NCBI RefSeq assembly: GCF_021049305.1
Contig: NZ_CP088081.1
Coordinates: 3,286,001-3,350,000, forward strand
From: Ideonella dechloratans
GTDB lineage: Bacteria > Pseudomonadota > Gammaproteobacteria > Burkholderiales > Burkholderiaceae_C
Direction: 5' to 3'
DNA: 64,000 nucleotides
A model generated the notes under the pieces. That model was given only the letters and a program-made list of their open reading frames with translations, was not told the DNA's origin and made no database searches. A program made the position numbers and the translations under genes. Each line of letters starts with the position of its first letter. The first letter of the stretch is position 1. This document shows positions 1 through 8,421 of this stretch, piece after piece.

Positions 1-696
1 GCTGAGCAGGCCCGCGCGCTGGAGGGCGGCGGCATCCATCGGCCGCCAGCTGTCCTCGCGCACCCGGGCCAGGCTGGCCGGGTCGGCACCGCCGGCCCAG
101 CCCATCTTGGCCCGGGCCACCTGCAGGGCGGCCGACAGCACGCTCTGGTTGACGATGCGCACCGAGGCGGTGGCCTTGGCGACGCCGTCGAAGGTGACAT
201 TGGCGCTGGTGGCCTGCACGCCGCGCGGCCCCGGTCCGCCGATGCGCACCGACTGGCGCAGCGACAGGCCCTTGTACTGCTCGACGAAGTGCAGCAGCGG
301 CGCCGGCCCCAGGCCATCGACAAAGACCGGCTCGTGCTGCGACACCACCTGCACATCGACCAGCCGGCCCTGCGGGTCCAGCACGATGAGCAGGTCCACC
401 GGCGTGCCGGAAAACCCCGGCAGCGCCGCGAAATCGACCGACTCGAAAACGTAGCCGGCCAGCGAGCGGGAGGTGGTCTCCGGTCGGAACACCGGCCAGA
501 CCGGCAGCTGTGCATCACGCTCGCCCAGCACCAGCGGCGCCGGCAGGCGGGCCTGCAGCGCAGCCGCATCCAGCTGACCGGCCCAGCCCGGCAGGCTGGC
601 CAGCAGCAACCACACCGACACCCAGGCCGCCACCCAGTGGCGGGCGATGGCGCCCAGACGGCGCAGCAGGCTCACGATCACCCTCTCTCCCCTCAT
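1..696 (-). CDS. NosR/NirI-like FMN-binding membrane protein, 3' end beyond window (partial)
   Basis: The first 232 codons are present and the gene runs off the left edge. The start ATG at 696 overlaps the permease stop (ATGA), implying translational coupling. A GTG at 675 with GAGAGAGG upstream is an alternative. A hydrophobic segment near the N-terminus (VWLLLASLPGWAG) looks like a signal anchor. What follows resembles the NosR N-terminal FMN-binding region: GYVFESVDFAALPGFSG, then HEPVFVDGLG, then VAKATASVRI, which sits where family members carry the threonine that can bind FMN covalently. In NosR/NirI proteins this domain precedes membrane helices and 4Fe-4S clusters and passes electrons across the membrane. 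Its position behind PQQ and ABC genes suggests a role in the quinoprotein electron path. The C-terminal half is not visible, so the cluster-binding part is assumed. Confidence 0.7.
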   Translation of the reverse strand, partial: MRGERVIVSLLRRLGAIARHWVAAWVSVWLLLASLPGWAGQLDAAALQARLPAPLVLGERDAQLPVWPVFRPETTSRSLAGYVFESVDFAALPGFSGTPVDLLIVLDPQGRLVDVQVVSQHEPVFVDGLGPAPLLHFVEQYKGLSLRQSVRIGGPGPRGVQATSANVTFDGVAKATASVRIVNQSVLSAALQVARAKMGWAGGADPASLARVREDSWRPMDAAALQRAGLLS

Positions 697-1565
697 CCCG
701 CCAGCCCCCGGCCGCCGGCCCGGCCCAGGCCGCGCCGCGGGTCGTAAGCCCAGCAGGCCAGCGCGAAACTGACGACGAGCGTGCCCAGCACGATCCAGGG
801 CGAGGCGCCGGCCGACTGGCCGTGAAAAGCAAAACGCATCCACTCCACGGCATGGGTGAATGGATTGAGCCGGGCCGCCGCGCTGACCCAGCCGGCACCG
901 GAGGCCTGCAGCTTCCACAGCGGGTAGAGCGCCGTGGAGAGGAAGTACAGCGGGAAGATCACGAAGTTCATCGCGCCGGCGAAGTTCTCCAGCTGGCGCA
1001 CGGTGACCGACAGCAGCAGGCCCAGCGCGGCCAGCATCAGCGCGCTGGTCAACAGGGCCAGCAGCCCGCCCAGGGCCGCCAGCGGCTGCCAGGGCAGCGT
1101 GCTGCCCATCAGCGCAGCCACCGCCAGGAAGGCCGCCACCTGCACCAGGCTCAGCACGGCAGCGGCCAGCAGCCGTGCGCCCAGCAGCAGCGGGCGCGGC
1201 AGTGGTGCGGTCAACAAGAGGCGCATCAGGCCCATCTCGCGGTCATAGACCAGCGCCAGCGAGGATTGCATGCCGTTGAAGAGCATGACCATGCCCATCA
1301 GGCCGGGCAGCACGTAGGTGGCGTAGTCCACTGCGGCGCCGTAGGGTGCGGTGGGCTGGGCGCCCAGGTCGTGGCGGAAGCCCGCGGCAAACACCGCCAG
1401 CCAAAGCAGGGGCCGCACCAGGGCCGAGACCAGGCGGCCGCGCTGCTGCACGAAGCGCTGCAGCTCGCGGCCGACGATGGCCGCCACCGCGCCGGCCACA
1501 TGGGCCAGCGGTGCGCGGCGGTGCAGGGGCTGCGTGAGCACGAGGACGGGATGGGGGGAGCGCAT
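693..1565 (-). CDS. ABC transporter permease of the PQQ-alcohol-oxidation type
   Basis: A protein of 290 residues with an ABC-2-type permease layout: cytoplasmic N-terminus, first membrane segment near LVRPLLWLAVFAAGF, then about five more hydrophobic stretches. The segment ending LLTAPLPRPLLLGARLL is the typical ABC-2 coupling region, and NPFTHAVEWMRFAF is the conserved loop before the last helix. I start it at ATG 1565; the reading frame stays open further upstream, but that part overlaps the ATPase gene in another frame. It lies 47 bases after the ATPase gene and overlaps the NosR-like gene by four bases. Genes of this kind accompany PQQ-dependent alcohol dehydrogenase systems in proteobacteria. 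The substrate is unknown. Confidence 0.85.
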   Translation of the reverse strand: MRSPHPVLVLTQPLHRRAPLAHVAGAVAAIVGRELQRFVQQRGRLVSALVRPLLWLAVFAAGFRHDLGAQPTAPYGAAVDYATYVLPGLMGMVMLFNGMQSSLALVYDREMGLMRLLLTAPLPRPLLLGARLLAAAVLSLVQVAAFLAVAALMGSTLPWQPLAALGGLLALLTSALMLAALGLLLSVTVRQLENFAGAMNFVIFPLYFLSTALYPLWKLQASGAGWVSAAARLNPFTHAVEWMRFAFHGQSAGASPWIVLGTLVVSFALACWAYDPRRGLGRAGGRGLAG

Positions 1566-1612
1566 GGGGGGAACCGCGGACGGGGGCAACAACGGGAAGG
1601 TTCGGTGCCGGC

Positions 1613-2329
1613 TCAGTGCTGGGTGGCCCGGAGGAAGGCCGCTTCCAGGGTCTGGCCGCCCAGCCGCTGGGTGACCGCCTCGGGCGGGCCATCGGCCAGC
1701 AGGTGACCGTGGTGCAGCACCAGCACGCGGTCGGCCTGGACCGCCTCGTCCACCAGGTGGGTGGCCCACAGCACCGTCAGGCCCTGCTCGCGCACACCGG
1801 CGTGCAGGTCGGCCAGCAGCTCCTGGCGCGAGCGCGGGTCCAGGCCCACGGTGGCCTCGTCCATCAGCAGCAGGGCCGGCCCGTGCAGCAGGGCCCGCGC
1901 CAGCTCCACCTTGCGACGCTGGCCGCCCGAGAGCGTGCGCGCCGCGGCGTCCAGCAGCACGGTGAATCGGAAGCGCTCGGCCAGGGCCTCGATGCGATGC
2001 TCCGCCTCTGCGGCGCACAGGCCCTGCAGCCGCGCATGGAAGCGCAGGTTGCGCCGCACAGTGAGGTCCAGGTCCAGCGAAGGCTGCTGGAACACGACGC
2101 CCAGCCGGGCCAGGGCCGCGCAGGGCTGGCGGGCCAGGGAGCAGCCGGCCACCGTCACCTCGCCCTCGTCGGCCGCGTACAGGCCGCTGAGCACCTGAAA
2201 CAGCGTGCTCTTGCCGGCCCCGTTGGGCCCCAGCAGCGCGGTGAAGCTGCCAGCGGCGATGTCCAGGTTCAGGCCGTCCAGCGCCACCAGCGCGCCGTAG
2301 CGCTGGGTGAGGCCGCGCACGCTCAGCAT
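1613..2329 (-). CDS. ABC transporter ATP-binding protein, PQQ-associated
   Basis: This 238-residue ATPase energises the neighbouring ABC-2 permease. Walker A is GPNGAGKST (residues 34-42), the signature is LSGGQRRKVELARALL, and Walker B with its glutamate is LLLMDEATVGLDP; the switch histidine is in LWATHLVDEA. Its start overlaps the pqqE stop by seven bases, so it is probably translated with pqqE. The family linked to PQQ-alcohol dehydrogenase gene sets has the same context: ATPase, permease and further periplasmic proteins. What is moved (PQQ, a maturation factor, or a toxic intermediate) is not shown by sequence. Confidence 0.9.
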   Translation of the reverse strand: MLSVRGLTQRYGALVALDGLNLDIAAGSFTALLGPNGAGKSTLFQVLSGLYAADEGEVTVAGCSLARQPCAALARLGVVFQQPSLDLDLTVRRNLRFHARLQGLCAAEAEHRIEALAERFRFTVLLDAAARTLSGGQRRKVELARALLHGPALLLMDEATVGLDPRSRQELLADLHAGVREQGLTVLWATHLVDEAVQADRVLVLHHGHLLADGPPEAVTQRLGGQTLEAAFLRATQH

Positions 2330-3549
2330 GCAGAGGCCGGCGTGGCCGCCGGGTCCGTGCCCAAGCCCGCGCCCGAGTCCGCGCTGAGCGCCAGCGAGGC
2401 CGCATCACCCCGGAAGACCAGGCCGCCGGCCTTGGCCGCGCCGGGCACGAAGCGCAGCGGCGCGCTGGCGGGCTCGGCCCGGTGGCGGGCGCCATCGAGC
2501 ACCGCGTCGATCAGGCCGCGGGCCGGGCTCTTGGGGCAGACCGGGTCGGTGGCCGCCGCCTCGCCGGTGACCAGGAAGGCCTGGCAGCGGCAGCCGCCGT
2601 GGTCGGTATGCCGGTCGTCGCAGCCGGCGCAGGTCGGGTCCATCCAGCCCTGGCCGCGGTAGGCGTTGAAGGCCGCGCTCTCGACCCAGGCCTCGCGCAC
2701 CGGGGTGTCGCGCAGGTTGGGAAAGTCCAGGCCCGGCAGCATGCGCGCGCTGTGGCAGGGCAGCGCCGCGCCATCGGGCGCCACCACCAGGAAGACCGCC
2801 CCCCAGCCGGCCATGCAGGGTTTGGGCTTGGCATCGGCGTAGTCGGGCGAGACCCACAGCACCTTCATGCGCGAGACCCCGCGTTCGCGGTAGGCCATGA
2901 CCATGGCCTCGGCGTCGCGCAGTTCGTCGCGCGTGGGCATCAGGGCCTCGCGGTTGAGCCAGGCCCAGCCGTAGTACTGGGTATTGGCCAGCTCCAGGTA
3001 GTCCGCGCCCATGCGCTCGGCCATCTCGATGATGCGGCCCACATGCGGCAGGTTGAAGCGGTGCATCACGCAGTTGAGCACCATGGGGTAACCCAGCGAC
3101 TTGATGATGCCGGCCACCTTGTTCTTGAGCTCGAAGGTGCGGGTGGAGCTGATGAAGTCGTTGAGCTCGCGGGTCGAGTCCTGGAAGGACAGCTGGATGT
3201 GGTCCAGCCCCGCCTCCTTCAGGGCGCGGGCCCGGGCCTCGGTCAGGCCGATGCCGGAGGTGATGAGGTTGGTGTAGAAGCCCAGGCCGTGGGCGTGGGC
3301 CACCAGTTCCTCCAAGTCCTCGCGCAGCAGCGGCTCGCCGCCGGAGAAGCCCAGCTGCACCGCGCCCATGGCGCGGGCCTCGGCCAGCACGCGCTTCCAG
3401 GTGGCGGTGTCCAGCTCCTGGTCATGGCGGGCGTAGTCCACCGGGTTGGAGCAGAAGGCGCAGTGCAGCGGGCAGCGGTAGGTCAGCTCGGCCAGCAGCC
3501 AGAACGGCGGCTTGACCGAGGCCTGGGTGGCGGAAGGAAGCGGGGCCAT
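2323..3549 (-). CDS. pqqE: PQQ biosynthesis radical SAM enzyme PqqE
   Basis: PqqE forms the carbon-carbon bond between the glutamate and tyrosine side chains of the PqqA peptide, with PqqD as peptide chaperone. The 408-residue protein opens with the radical SAM motif C26-x3-C30-x2-C33 (TYRCPLHCAFC) and GGEPLLRED. The C-terminal SPASM region carries the auxiliary-cluster cysteines, seen in PTCAGCDDRHTDHGGCRCQ and ATDPVCP. Its start lies 24 bases after the pqqD stop and its stop overlaps the ABC ATPase start. The last 50 residues, rich in alanine, extend a little beyond the usual end of the family. Confidence 0.97.
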   Translation of the reverse strand: MAPLPSATQASVKPPFWLLAELTYRCPLHCAFCSNPVDYARHDQELDTATWKRVLAEARAMGAVQLGFSGGEPLLREDLEELVAHAHGLGFYTNLITSGIGLTEARARALKEAGLDHIQLSFQDSTRELNDFISSTRTFELKNKVAGIIKSLGYPMVLNCVMHRFNLPHVGRIIEMAERMGADYLELANTQYYGWAWLNREALMPTRDELRDAEAMVMAYRERGVSRMKVLWVSPDYADAKPKPCMAGWGAVFLVVAPDGAALPCHSARMLPGLDFPNLRDTPVREAWVESAAFNAYRGQGWMDPTCAGCDDRHTDHGGCRCQAFLVTGEAAATDPVCPKSPARGLIDAVLDGARHRAEPASAPLRFVPGAAKAGGLVFRGDAASLALSADSGAGLGTDPAATPASAC

Positions 3550-3573
3550 CTCGGTGTCCTGCGGCGGCTGCGT

Positions 3574-3846
3574 TCAGACCAGCCAGCCGCGCTCGCCGGC
3601 ATGGCCCAGGAAGGCCTGCACGTCGTCCGCCAGTCCGCTCTGCTGGAAGCACTGCTCCAGGTCGGCGATGATGGCCGCCACGTCACGCTGGCCGTCGCAG
3701 CGGCGCAGGATCTCCGCCGCCGGCGTGTTCAGCCGCACCATGCCCTCGGGATAGAGCAGCACCCAGGCTTCCTGGGCCGCCTCGTACTGCAGACGGAACA
3801 GCGGTGCGATGCGGGGCGAGACCGTCAGCGGCAGGGCGGGATTCAT
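3574..3846 (-). CDS. pqqD: PQQ biosynthesis peptide chaperone PqqD
   Basis: A protein of 90 residues. PqqD binds the precursor peptide PqqA and presents it to PqqE; it has the RiPP recognition element fold. Recognisable family features are [20 protein letters not shown], the [20 protein letters not shown] segment and the acidic helix IIADLEQCF. The start ATG (3846) overlaps the pqqC stop as ATGA. It is a separate gene here, not fused to pqqC or pqqE as in some methylotrophs. Confidence 0.95.
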   Translation of the reverse strand: MNPALPLTVSPRIAPLFRLQYEAAQEAWVLLYPEGMVRLNTPAAEILRRCDGQRDVAAIIADLEQCFQQSGLADDVQAFLGHAGERGWLV

Positions 3847-4610
3847 GGGCGGCGCTCCTCGGGCAGGTCGTCGGGGTAGGCGCGCTCGATCGCATCGAGC
3901 ATGCACCACAGCACATCGAGCTTGAAGTCCAGGATCTCCAGCGCCCGCTCCTGGCGCGCCCGGGTGCTGCACCAGCGGCGCGCCACTTCCAGGCCGTGCT
4001 CCACGTCGCGCGTGGCCAGCGGAATGCGGCTGCGGAAGTAGCCCAGGCCCTCGGGCTGGATCCAGGGGTAGAGGCTGGGCCAGCCGGCCAGGCGGTCGGC
4101 GTGGATGCGCGGGGCGAACATCTCGGTCAGCGAGGAGATGGCCGCCTCTTCCCAGGGCGACTGGGCGGCGAAGTTGACATAGGCGTCGACCGCGAAGCGC
4201 ACGCCGGGCTGCACATGGCGGTGGCTCCAGAGGTCCTCGCGGGCCAGGCCGGTGGCCTCGCCCAGGCGGCTCCAGGCCTCGATGCCGCCGGCGTTGCTGC
4301 CTTCGTAGTCGCCCCGGCCGTCGTGGTCCAGGATGCGCTCGAGCCAGCGGCGACGCTCCTCGCGGTCCGGGCAGTGGGCCAGCACGGCCGCGTCCTTCTG
4401 CGGGATGCGGACCTGGTAGTAGAAGCGGTTGGCCACCCAGCCGCGCACCTGGAAGGGCGCCAGCTCGCCGCGGTTGAGGCGGCCGTTGAAGGGGTGGTGG
4501 ATGTGGTAGCGCGATTCGCGCGCGCGCAGCCGGGCTTCGAACTCGGTCCAGGCCCAGGGGGCGCGTTCGTCGAATGCGGGGGGGGCGCTGTCAAAAACCA
4601 GGGCGTTCAC
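3843..4610 (-). CDS. pqqC: Pyrroloquinoline-quinone synthase PqqC
   Basis: PqqC catalyses the last step, ring closure and eight-electron oxidation of AHQQ to PQQ, without metal or cofactor. The 255-residue length is normal. Characteristic segments are [61 protein letters not shown], and [19 protein letters not shown]. Their histidines, tyrosines and arginines line the active site in known structures. Its ATG overlaps the pqqB stop by four bases, and its own stop overlaps pqqD. Confidence 0.97.
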   Translation of the reverse strand: MNALVFDSAPPAFDERAPWAWTEFEARLRARESRYHIHHPFNGRLNRGELAPFQVRGWVANRFYYQVRIPQKDAAVLAHCPDREERRRWLERILDHDGRGDYEGSNAGGIEAWSRLGEATGLAREDLWSHRHVQPGVRFAVDAYVNFAAQSPWEEAAISSLTEMFAPRIHADRLAGWPSLYPWIQPEGLGYFRSRIPLATRDVEHGLEVARRWCSTRARQERALEILDFKLDVLWCMLDAIERAYPDDLPEERRP

Positions 4611-5539
4611 AGCGTGATCTCCATGCCGTCGTAGGCCACCTCGACACCGCTGGCGGTCAGCAGGGCGCGCTGCGCGCTGCCTTCGTCCAGGATGGGGTTG
4701 CTGTTGTTGATGTGGATGAGCACCTTGCGGCGCGCCAGGGTGGTCTGCAGCACATCCAGCATGCCGGGGCGTCCGGGCTGGCCGGTCTGCGGCAGGTGGC
4801 CCATCTCGGCGGCGGACTTGGCGCTCAGGCCGGCGGCCTGCATCTCGTCCTCGCGCCAGAAGGTGCCGTCCACCATCAGGCAGTCGGCGCGGCGCATCCA
4901 GCCCAGCTCCAGCTCGCCCACTTCGGCCAGGCCGGGGGAATAGAACAGGGTCTGGCCGTCGCGCCGGTCTTCGATCAGCAGCGCGATGTTGTCGCCCACC
5001 ACCTGTTCGCGGCGATGCGGCGAGTACGGCGGCGCCTTGCCGGGAATGGCCACCGCGGTGAAGGACAGGTCCTCGAAGCCGGGGATCTCGAATTCGGCGC
5101 TCTGCTGCTCGGCGCCCACGGGCACCATGTGCCAGCGGGTGCCGCAGTAGTGCTCCAGCACATTGAGTAGGGGCAGGCCGGTGGTCAGGTCCTCGAACAC
5201 GCAGGGCGTGGCGTAGAGGTTGATGCGCGGGCCTTCGCGCAGGCCCAGCAGGCCGGTGACGTGGTCGATCTGCGCATCCATCAGCACCACCGCCTCGATG
5301 GGGGTGTGGCGCAGCCCGCGGCGGGGATGCAGTTGCGGATGCTGGCGGATCTGGGTGCCGATGTCCGGGGAGGCGTTGAGCAGGACCCAGCGCTCTCCGT
5401 CAGGCGAGACGGCGATGGAGCTCTGGGTGCGGGCCTGGGCGCTGATCTGGCCCTGCCGCTGGCCGGCACACAGGGCGCAGTTGCAGTTCCACTGCGGGAA
5501 ACCGCCACCCGCGCCGGAGCCGAGCACAAGGATTTTCAT
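4607..5539 (-). CDS. pqqB: PQQ biosynthesis protein PqqB
   Basis: A 310-residue protein of the metallo-beta-lactamase fold. PqqB is reported to act as a hydroxylase on the cross-linked Glu-Tyr intermediate before PqqC. Seen here are the N-terminus [19 protein letters not shown], the CNCALC cysteine motif, the metal-site region [18 protein letters not shown], and [11 protein letters not shown] near the end. The ATG at 5539 has no clear Shine-Dalgarno sequence and sits about 30 bases after a strong hairpin separating it from pqqA. Expression relative to pqqA may therefore be reduced. Confidence 0.97.
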   Translation of the reverse strand: MKILVLGSGAGGGFPQWNCNCALCAGQRQGQISAQARTQSSIAVSPDGERWVLLNASPDIGTQIRQHPQLHPRRGLRHTPIEAVVLMDAQIDHVTGLLGLREGPRINLYATPCVFEDLTTGLPLLNVLEHYCGTRWHMVPVGAEQQSAEFEIPGFEDLSFTAVAIPGKAPPYSPHRREQVVGDNIALLIEDRRDGQTLFYSPGLAEVGELELGWMRRADCLMVDGTFWREDEMQAAGLSAKSAAEMGHLPQTGQPGRPGMLDVLQTTLARRKVLIHINNSNPILDEGSAQRALLTASGVEVAYDGMEITL

Positions 5540-5568
5540 GGGAAGACACCGGAGAGATTCGGAAGGTG

Positions 5569-5610
5569 GGGGGCAGCAGCGGCCATCAGCAGACCCTGGC
5601 AGCCGCCCCC
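5569..5610 (-). promoter_or_regulatory. Hairpin between pqqA and pqqB
   Basis: In the pqq transcript, GGGGGC (5605-5610) pairs with GCCCCC (5569-5574), and inside them GCCA/TGGC pair across an 11-base loop. There is no U-run, so a simple terminator is unlikely. It could stabilise the short pqqA message or lower read-through into pqqB. An excess of the short pqqA transcript has been described in methylotrophs; its use here is inference. Confidence 0.45.
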
Positions 5611-5627
5611 GGGAACAGGCCTGCGGC

Positions 5628-5702
5628 TCAGCGCGCGGCGATGTACATCGTGATCTCGAAGCCGAAGCGCAGGTCTTGGTAGGCGGGGGTGGTCCAGGTC
5701 AT
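5628..5702 (-). CDS. pqqA: PQQ precursor peptide PqqA
   Basis: This 24-residue peptide is the ribosomal substrate from which PQQ is cut. It has the obligatory E-x3-Y motif: Glu16 and Tyr20 in FEITMYIAAR. The N-terminal half MTWTTPAYQDLRFG matches the usual leader. I choose ATG 5702 because GGAGA lies six bases upstream; an in-frame ATG at 5714 would add four residues but lacks a ribosome site. It is the first gene of the pqq operon, 88 bases before pqqB. Confidence 0.96.
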   Translation of the reverse strand: MTWTTPAYQDLRFGFEITMYIAAR

Positions 5703-5768
5703 GGTTGTCTCCATCAGGGTCGGTCGTGTGTCGGTGCGGGCCCATCCCGCGCCGGACGCCTTTCCTTT

Positions 5769-5785
5769 TGCAAAGCCCATGCCCC
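5769..5785 (-). promoter_or_regulatory. Candidate sigma54 (-24/-12) promoter of pqqA
   Basis: Read on the minus strand, GGGCAT-N5-TTGCA keeps the invariant GG-N10-GC spacing (GG at 5783-5782, GC at 5771-5770). It matches the consensus TGGCAC-N5-TTGCA at most positions. The predicted transcription start near 5758 leaves about 55 bases before pqqA. The adjacent gene encodes a sigma54 activator, which supports the call. Confidence 0.6.
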
Positions 5786-5921
5786 TTTGCCGCGAATCCG
5801 CCGGGCTTAGGGGTTCATCCCGAGCCGCAGCCCCGCCAAGGCGGCGGGCGCCGCGGACTGCCGGGGGTTTGTCTGCATGCCGGTCGGGGGATCGGCGCCC
5901 GCCTCCCGGCGGGCCGCCCGT

Positions 5922-5966
5922 GCGGCCTGTCCCAAGCTGGAGCACCCGGGTGACAGGCCGCTGTCA
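5922..5966. promoter_or_regulatory. Inverted repeats upstream of pqqA: possible activator site or terminator
   Basis: Two structures overlap. TGACAG (5951-5956) and CTGTCA (5961-5966) form inverted arms around four bases, about 175 bases upstream of the pqqA -24 element, a typical enhancer distance. GCGGCCTGTC (5922-5931) and GACAGGCCGC (5952-5961) form a 10-base-pair inverted repeat with a 20-base spacer, just after the regulator stop codon. That repeat could act as its transcription end, though no U-run follows. The rest of 5715-5999 holds no gene. Confidence 0.4.
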
Positions 5967-5999
5967 TTGGCACAGGGTTGTCCCGTGCCTGGCTCGGCA

Positions 6000-8168
6000 T
6001 CAGGGCTTGGTCGCCCAGCGCAGCTTGCGGTAGATGGTGTTGCGGCTGATGCCCAACTGCTTGGAAGCCAGCGAGATGTTGCCCTGCGCCGCCTCGACCG
6101 CCGCGCGGATCAGGTCGATCTCGGCCTCGCCCAGCGTGCGCGAGCCGGCTGCAGAGGCCGCCTCGGCCACCGGCTCGCCCGGGGCGGGCTGCGGCAGGCG
6201 CGCCGCGGGGGCCGATGGCGCCCAGGCCGGAACCGGCTCCGAGAAGCCCGACCCCGCGTAGGCGGTGGCCGGCGATGCAAAGGCAGGTTCTGCCGCGGCC
6301 GGGGACGGTGGGGGCTGCCGCCGCACATCGTCCAGGAAATCGTCCGAGAGGTGCTGCTCGGTGATCTGCGGCTCGCCGGCCGCCATCACCGCCGCCGTGC
6401 GCAGCACCGTGGCCAGCTGGCGCACATTGCCGGGCCACTGGTAGCGCTGGAACAGGGCCATCACCGCCGGGCTGATCTGCAGGTCACCGCCGACACCCAG
6501 GGTGCTCAGGATGCGCCGGGCCACCACCGCCAGGTCGCTGCGGTCGCGCAGGGCCGGCAGGCGCACCACCAGGCCGTTGAGCCGGTAGTAGAGGTCTTCG
6601 CGGAACTTGCCCTGCTCGATCATGCCGCGCAGGTCCCGGTGGGTGGCGCTAACCACCGCAATGTCCACCGGGATGGATTTCTGGCTGCCCAGCGGGGTGA
6701 CGCAGCGTTCCTGCAGGACACGCAGCAGGTGTGCCTGCAGGCCCAGCGGCATGTCCCCGATTTCGTCCAGGAACAGCGTGCCGCCGTTGGCCTGCAGGAT
6801 GCGGCCGGTGGCGCCCTTGCGGCGCGCGCCGGTGAAGGCGCCCTCCTCGTAGCCGAACAGCTCGGCCTCGATCAGGGTCTCGGGAATGGAGGCACAGTTG
6901 ACCGCCACGAAGGGCTGCTTGGCGCGGTGCGAATCCTGGTGGACGGCGCGCGCCAGCAACTCCTTGCCCGTGCCGGTTTCGCCCAGGATCATCAGCGGAA
7001 TGTCGCGGTTGAGGATGCGCTGCACCTTGCGCACCACCGATTCGATCTGCGCGTCGCCGGTGGCCAGGTAGTGCAGGCCCGACAGACGGGACTCGGCGGC
7101 CGCGGCATCGGCCCGGGCCCGCTCCTCCGTGCCGGACAGGCCGGCCAGCCGTTCGACCGGCACCTCCGTCGCCTGGGGAAGGGAAGACGCGGGCAGCGGC
7201 TCGCCCAGGCCGGTCAGGCGCTGCAGCGCGCCGGTGACGCGCGGGCTGGCATGCAGCAGGCGGCCATTGGGCAGTTGCAGGCGCATGGGCTGCGCCAGCG
7301 GCGCCCGCAGGTGGTCCACCAGCACGCCCAGATTGATGTTGAAGAGGCTGTCGAGCGTGTGCAGACGCACCGACGCGCTGCTCATGTCCAGCAGGTCCAG
7401 CGCGGCCCGGTTGGCCCCCTGGATGCGGCCATCGGCGCCCACCACCAGAATGCCCTCGAGCAGGGTGCCGATGAACTCGGGCCGGATGTGGAAGTGCAGC
7501 CGCAGGCGGTCCCCACTGTCGTCGGTCAGCCAGTGGTTCTCGATCATGCGGGCCGACATGCGCACCAGACCCATGGTGTGCTGGTGGTAGGTGCGCTGAT
7601 CGCCGCTGACGTCCAGCACCCCGAGGATGTTGCCGCGCGGGTCGAAGATGGGCGCGGCCGAACAGGTCAGGAAGCTGTTGATGTGCATGAAGTGCTCGGC
7701 GGCGTGGACCAGCGTGGGCCGCTCCTCCACCAGGGCCGTGCCCACCGCGTTCGTGCCCTTGGACTGCTCGGCCCAGTTCACCCCGGGCGACAGCGCGACC
7801 TTGTTGGCCCGGGCCATGAAGCTGTCGTCCCCCACGGTGTGCAGGATGGTGCCCTGCGCATCGGTCAGCACGATCATGCTGTCGGTGTTGACGATCTGCT
7901 CCAGCAGCAACTCCATCACCGGCGCCGCCCGGCTGAACAAACGCAGGTTGCGCTCCTGCGCCAGGTTCAGGTCGCCCCGCAGCATGGGTTCGTAGTCGGG
8001 CCGTTCCACCCGCGACAGCCCCAGGGCCGCGCAGCGCAGATGCGACTGCTCGATGCGCTCCAGATGGGCCTGGGCCAGGTCCTGCGGCATCGCCACCGGG
8101 GACGTCCACCCCCCCGCGAAGGCGCCCGTCCGGTCTCCGGCCGGGGCATTGCCCGTCGACATGGTCAT
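6000..8168 (-). CDS. Sigma54-dependent GAF/Fis-type transcriptional activator (AcoR-like)
   Basis: A 722-residue activator. An N-terminal GAF region (about 60-220, with GINWAEQSKGTNAVGTA-like residues and SGDQRTYHQHTMGLV) resembles AcoR-type effector domains. A PAS-like segment follows (VGADGRIQGANRAALDLL). The AAA+ module has Walker A GETGTGKE (from residue 396), the sigma54-contact loop GAFTGA (443-448) and GGTLFLDEIGD. A Fis-type helix-turn-helix ends the protein (LGISRNTIYRKLRW). I start at ATG 8168, seven bases after AGGAGAA; the frame is open upstream to 8327 but without support. It lies between pqqA and a divergent cytochrome gene, both with sigma54 promoter matches, so it probably activates alcohol or aldehyde oxidation. 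The inducer is unknown. Confidence 0.93.
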   Translation of the reverse strand: MTMSTGNAPAGDRTGAFAGGWTSPVAMPQDLAQAHLERIEQSHLRCAALGLSRVERPDYEPMLRGDLNLAQERNLRLFSRAAPVMELLLEQIVNTDSMIVLTDAQGTILHTVGDDSFMARANKVALSPGVNWAEQSKGTNAVGTALVEERPTLVHAAEHFMHINSFLTCSAAPIFDPRGNILGVLDVSGDQRTYHQHTMGLVRMSARMIENHWLTDDSGDRLRLHFHIRPEFIGTLLEGILVVGADGRIQGANRAALDLLDMSSASVRLHTLDSLFNINLGVLVDHLRAPLAQPMRLQLPNGRLLHASPRVTGALQRLTGLGEPLPASSLPQATEVPVERLAGLSGTEERARADAAAAESRLSGLHYLATGDAQIESVVRKVQRILNRDIPLMILGETGTGKELLARAVHQDSHRAKQPFVAVNCASIPETLIEAELFGYEEGAFTGARRKGATGRILQANGGTLFLDEIGDMPLGLQAHLLRVLQERCVTPLGSQKSIPVDIAVVSATHRDLRGMIEQGKFREDLYYRLNGLVVRLPALRDRSDLAVVARRILSTLGVGGDLQISPAVMALFQRYQWPGNVRQLATVLRTAAVMAAGEPQITEQHLSDDFLDDVRRQPPPSPAAAEPAFASPATAYAGSGFSEPVPAWAPSAPAARLPQPAPGEPVAEAASAAGSRTLGEAEIDLIRAAVEAAQGNISLASKQLGISRNTIYRKLRWATKP

Positions 8169-8256
8169 CTGTGTTCTCCTGCCGCCCGCAAGCGGGCTTG
8201 TCTCCGTCTTGTCCCGGGTCAACCCTGAGAGGATCTGTCCTCCCGAGGACCGGAAC

Positions 8257-8273
8257 TGTTCATTCCTGCAACA
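8257..8273. promoter_or_regulatory. Candidate activator-binding inverted repeat
   Basis: TGTT-N9-AACA (8257-8260 and 8270-8273), with the right arm extended to GCAACA. It is centred about 158 bases upstream of the -24 element of the cytochrome promoter. A second GCAACA at 8389-8394 lies close to the promoter. Bacterial enhancer proteins of the AcoR/NifA type often bind TGT...ACA repeats. No footprint is known here. Confidence 0.35.
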
Positions 8274-8421
8274 GGTTCTGATGCCTTTCGGTTGCCTGTC
8301 TGTCAGGTGCTTGACCACACCACCCATGCCTGCGCCACGCTAGGTGGCAGAGGCATTGAAGCAGATCGCTGGGGTCGTGGGAATCAGTGCAACAACTGTT
8401 CCCGCGTGAAGCAATTGGCCA

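Noticed and set aside
693..2495. A 600-codon minus-strand frame that would fuse the permease to extra N-terminal sequence
   Set aside because: The upstream 310 codons overlap the ATPase gene in another frame and are Arg/Pro/Ala-rich with no domain; the permease has its own start at 1565.
8169..8327. N-terminal extension of the sigma54 activator
   Set aside because: AGGAGAA positioned ahead of ATG 8168 and the lack of any domain in the added 53 residues favour the shorter form. The same DNA holds the candidate enhancer site.
8389..8400. GCAACA next to CTGTT considered as a second enhancer
   Set aside because: It lies about 22 bases from the -24 element, too close for usual enhancer looping, and the arms are separated by only one base.
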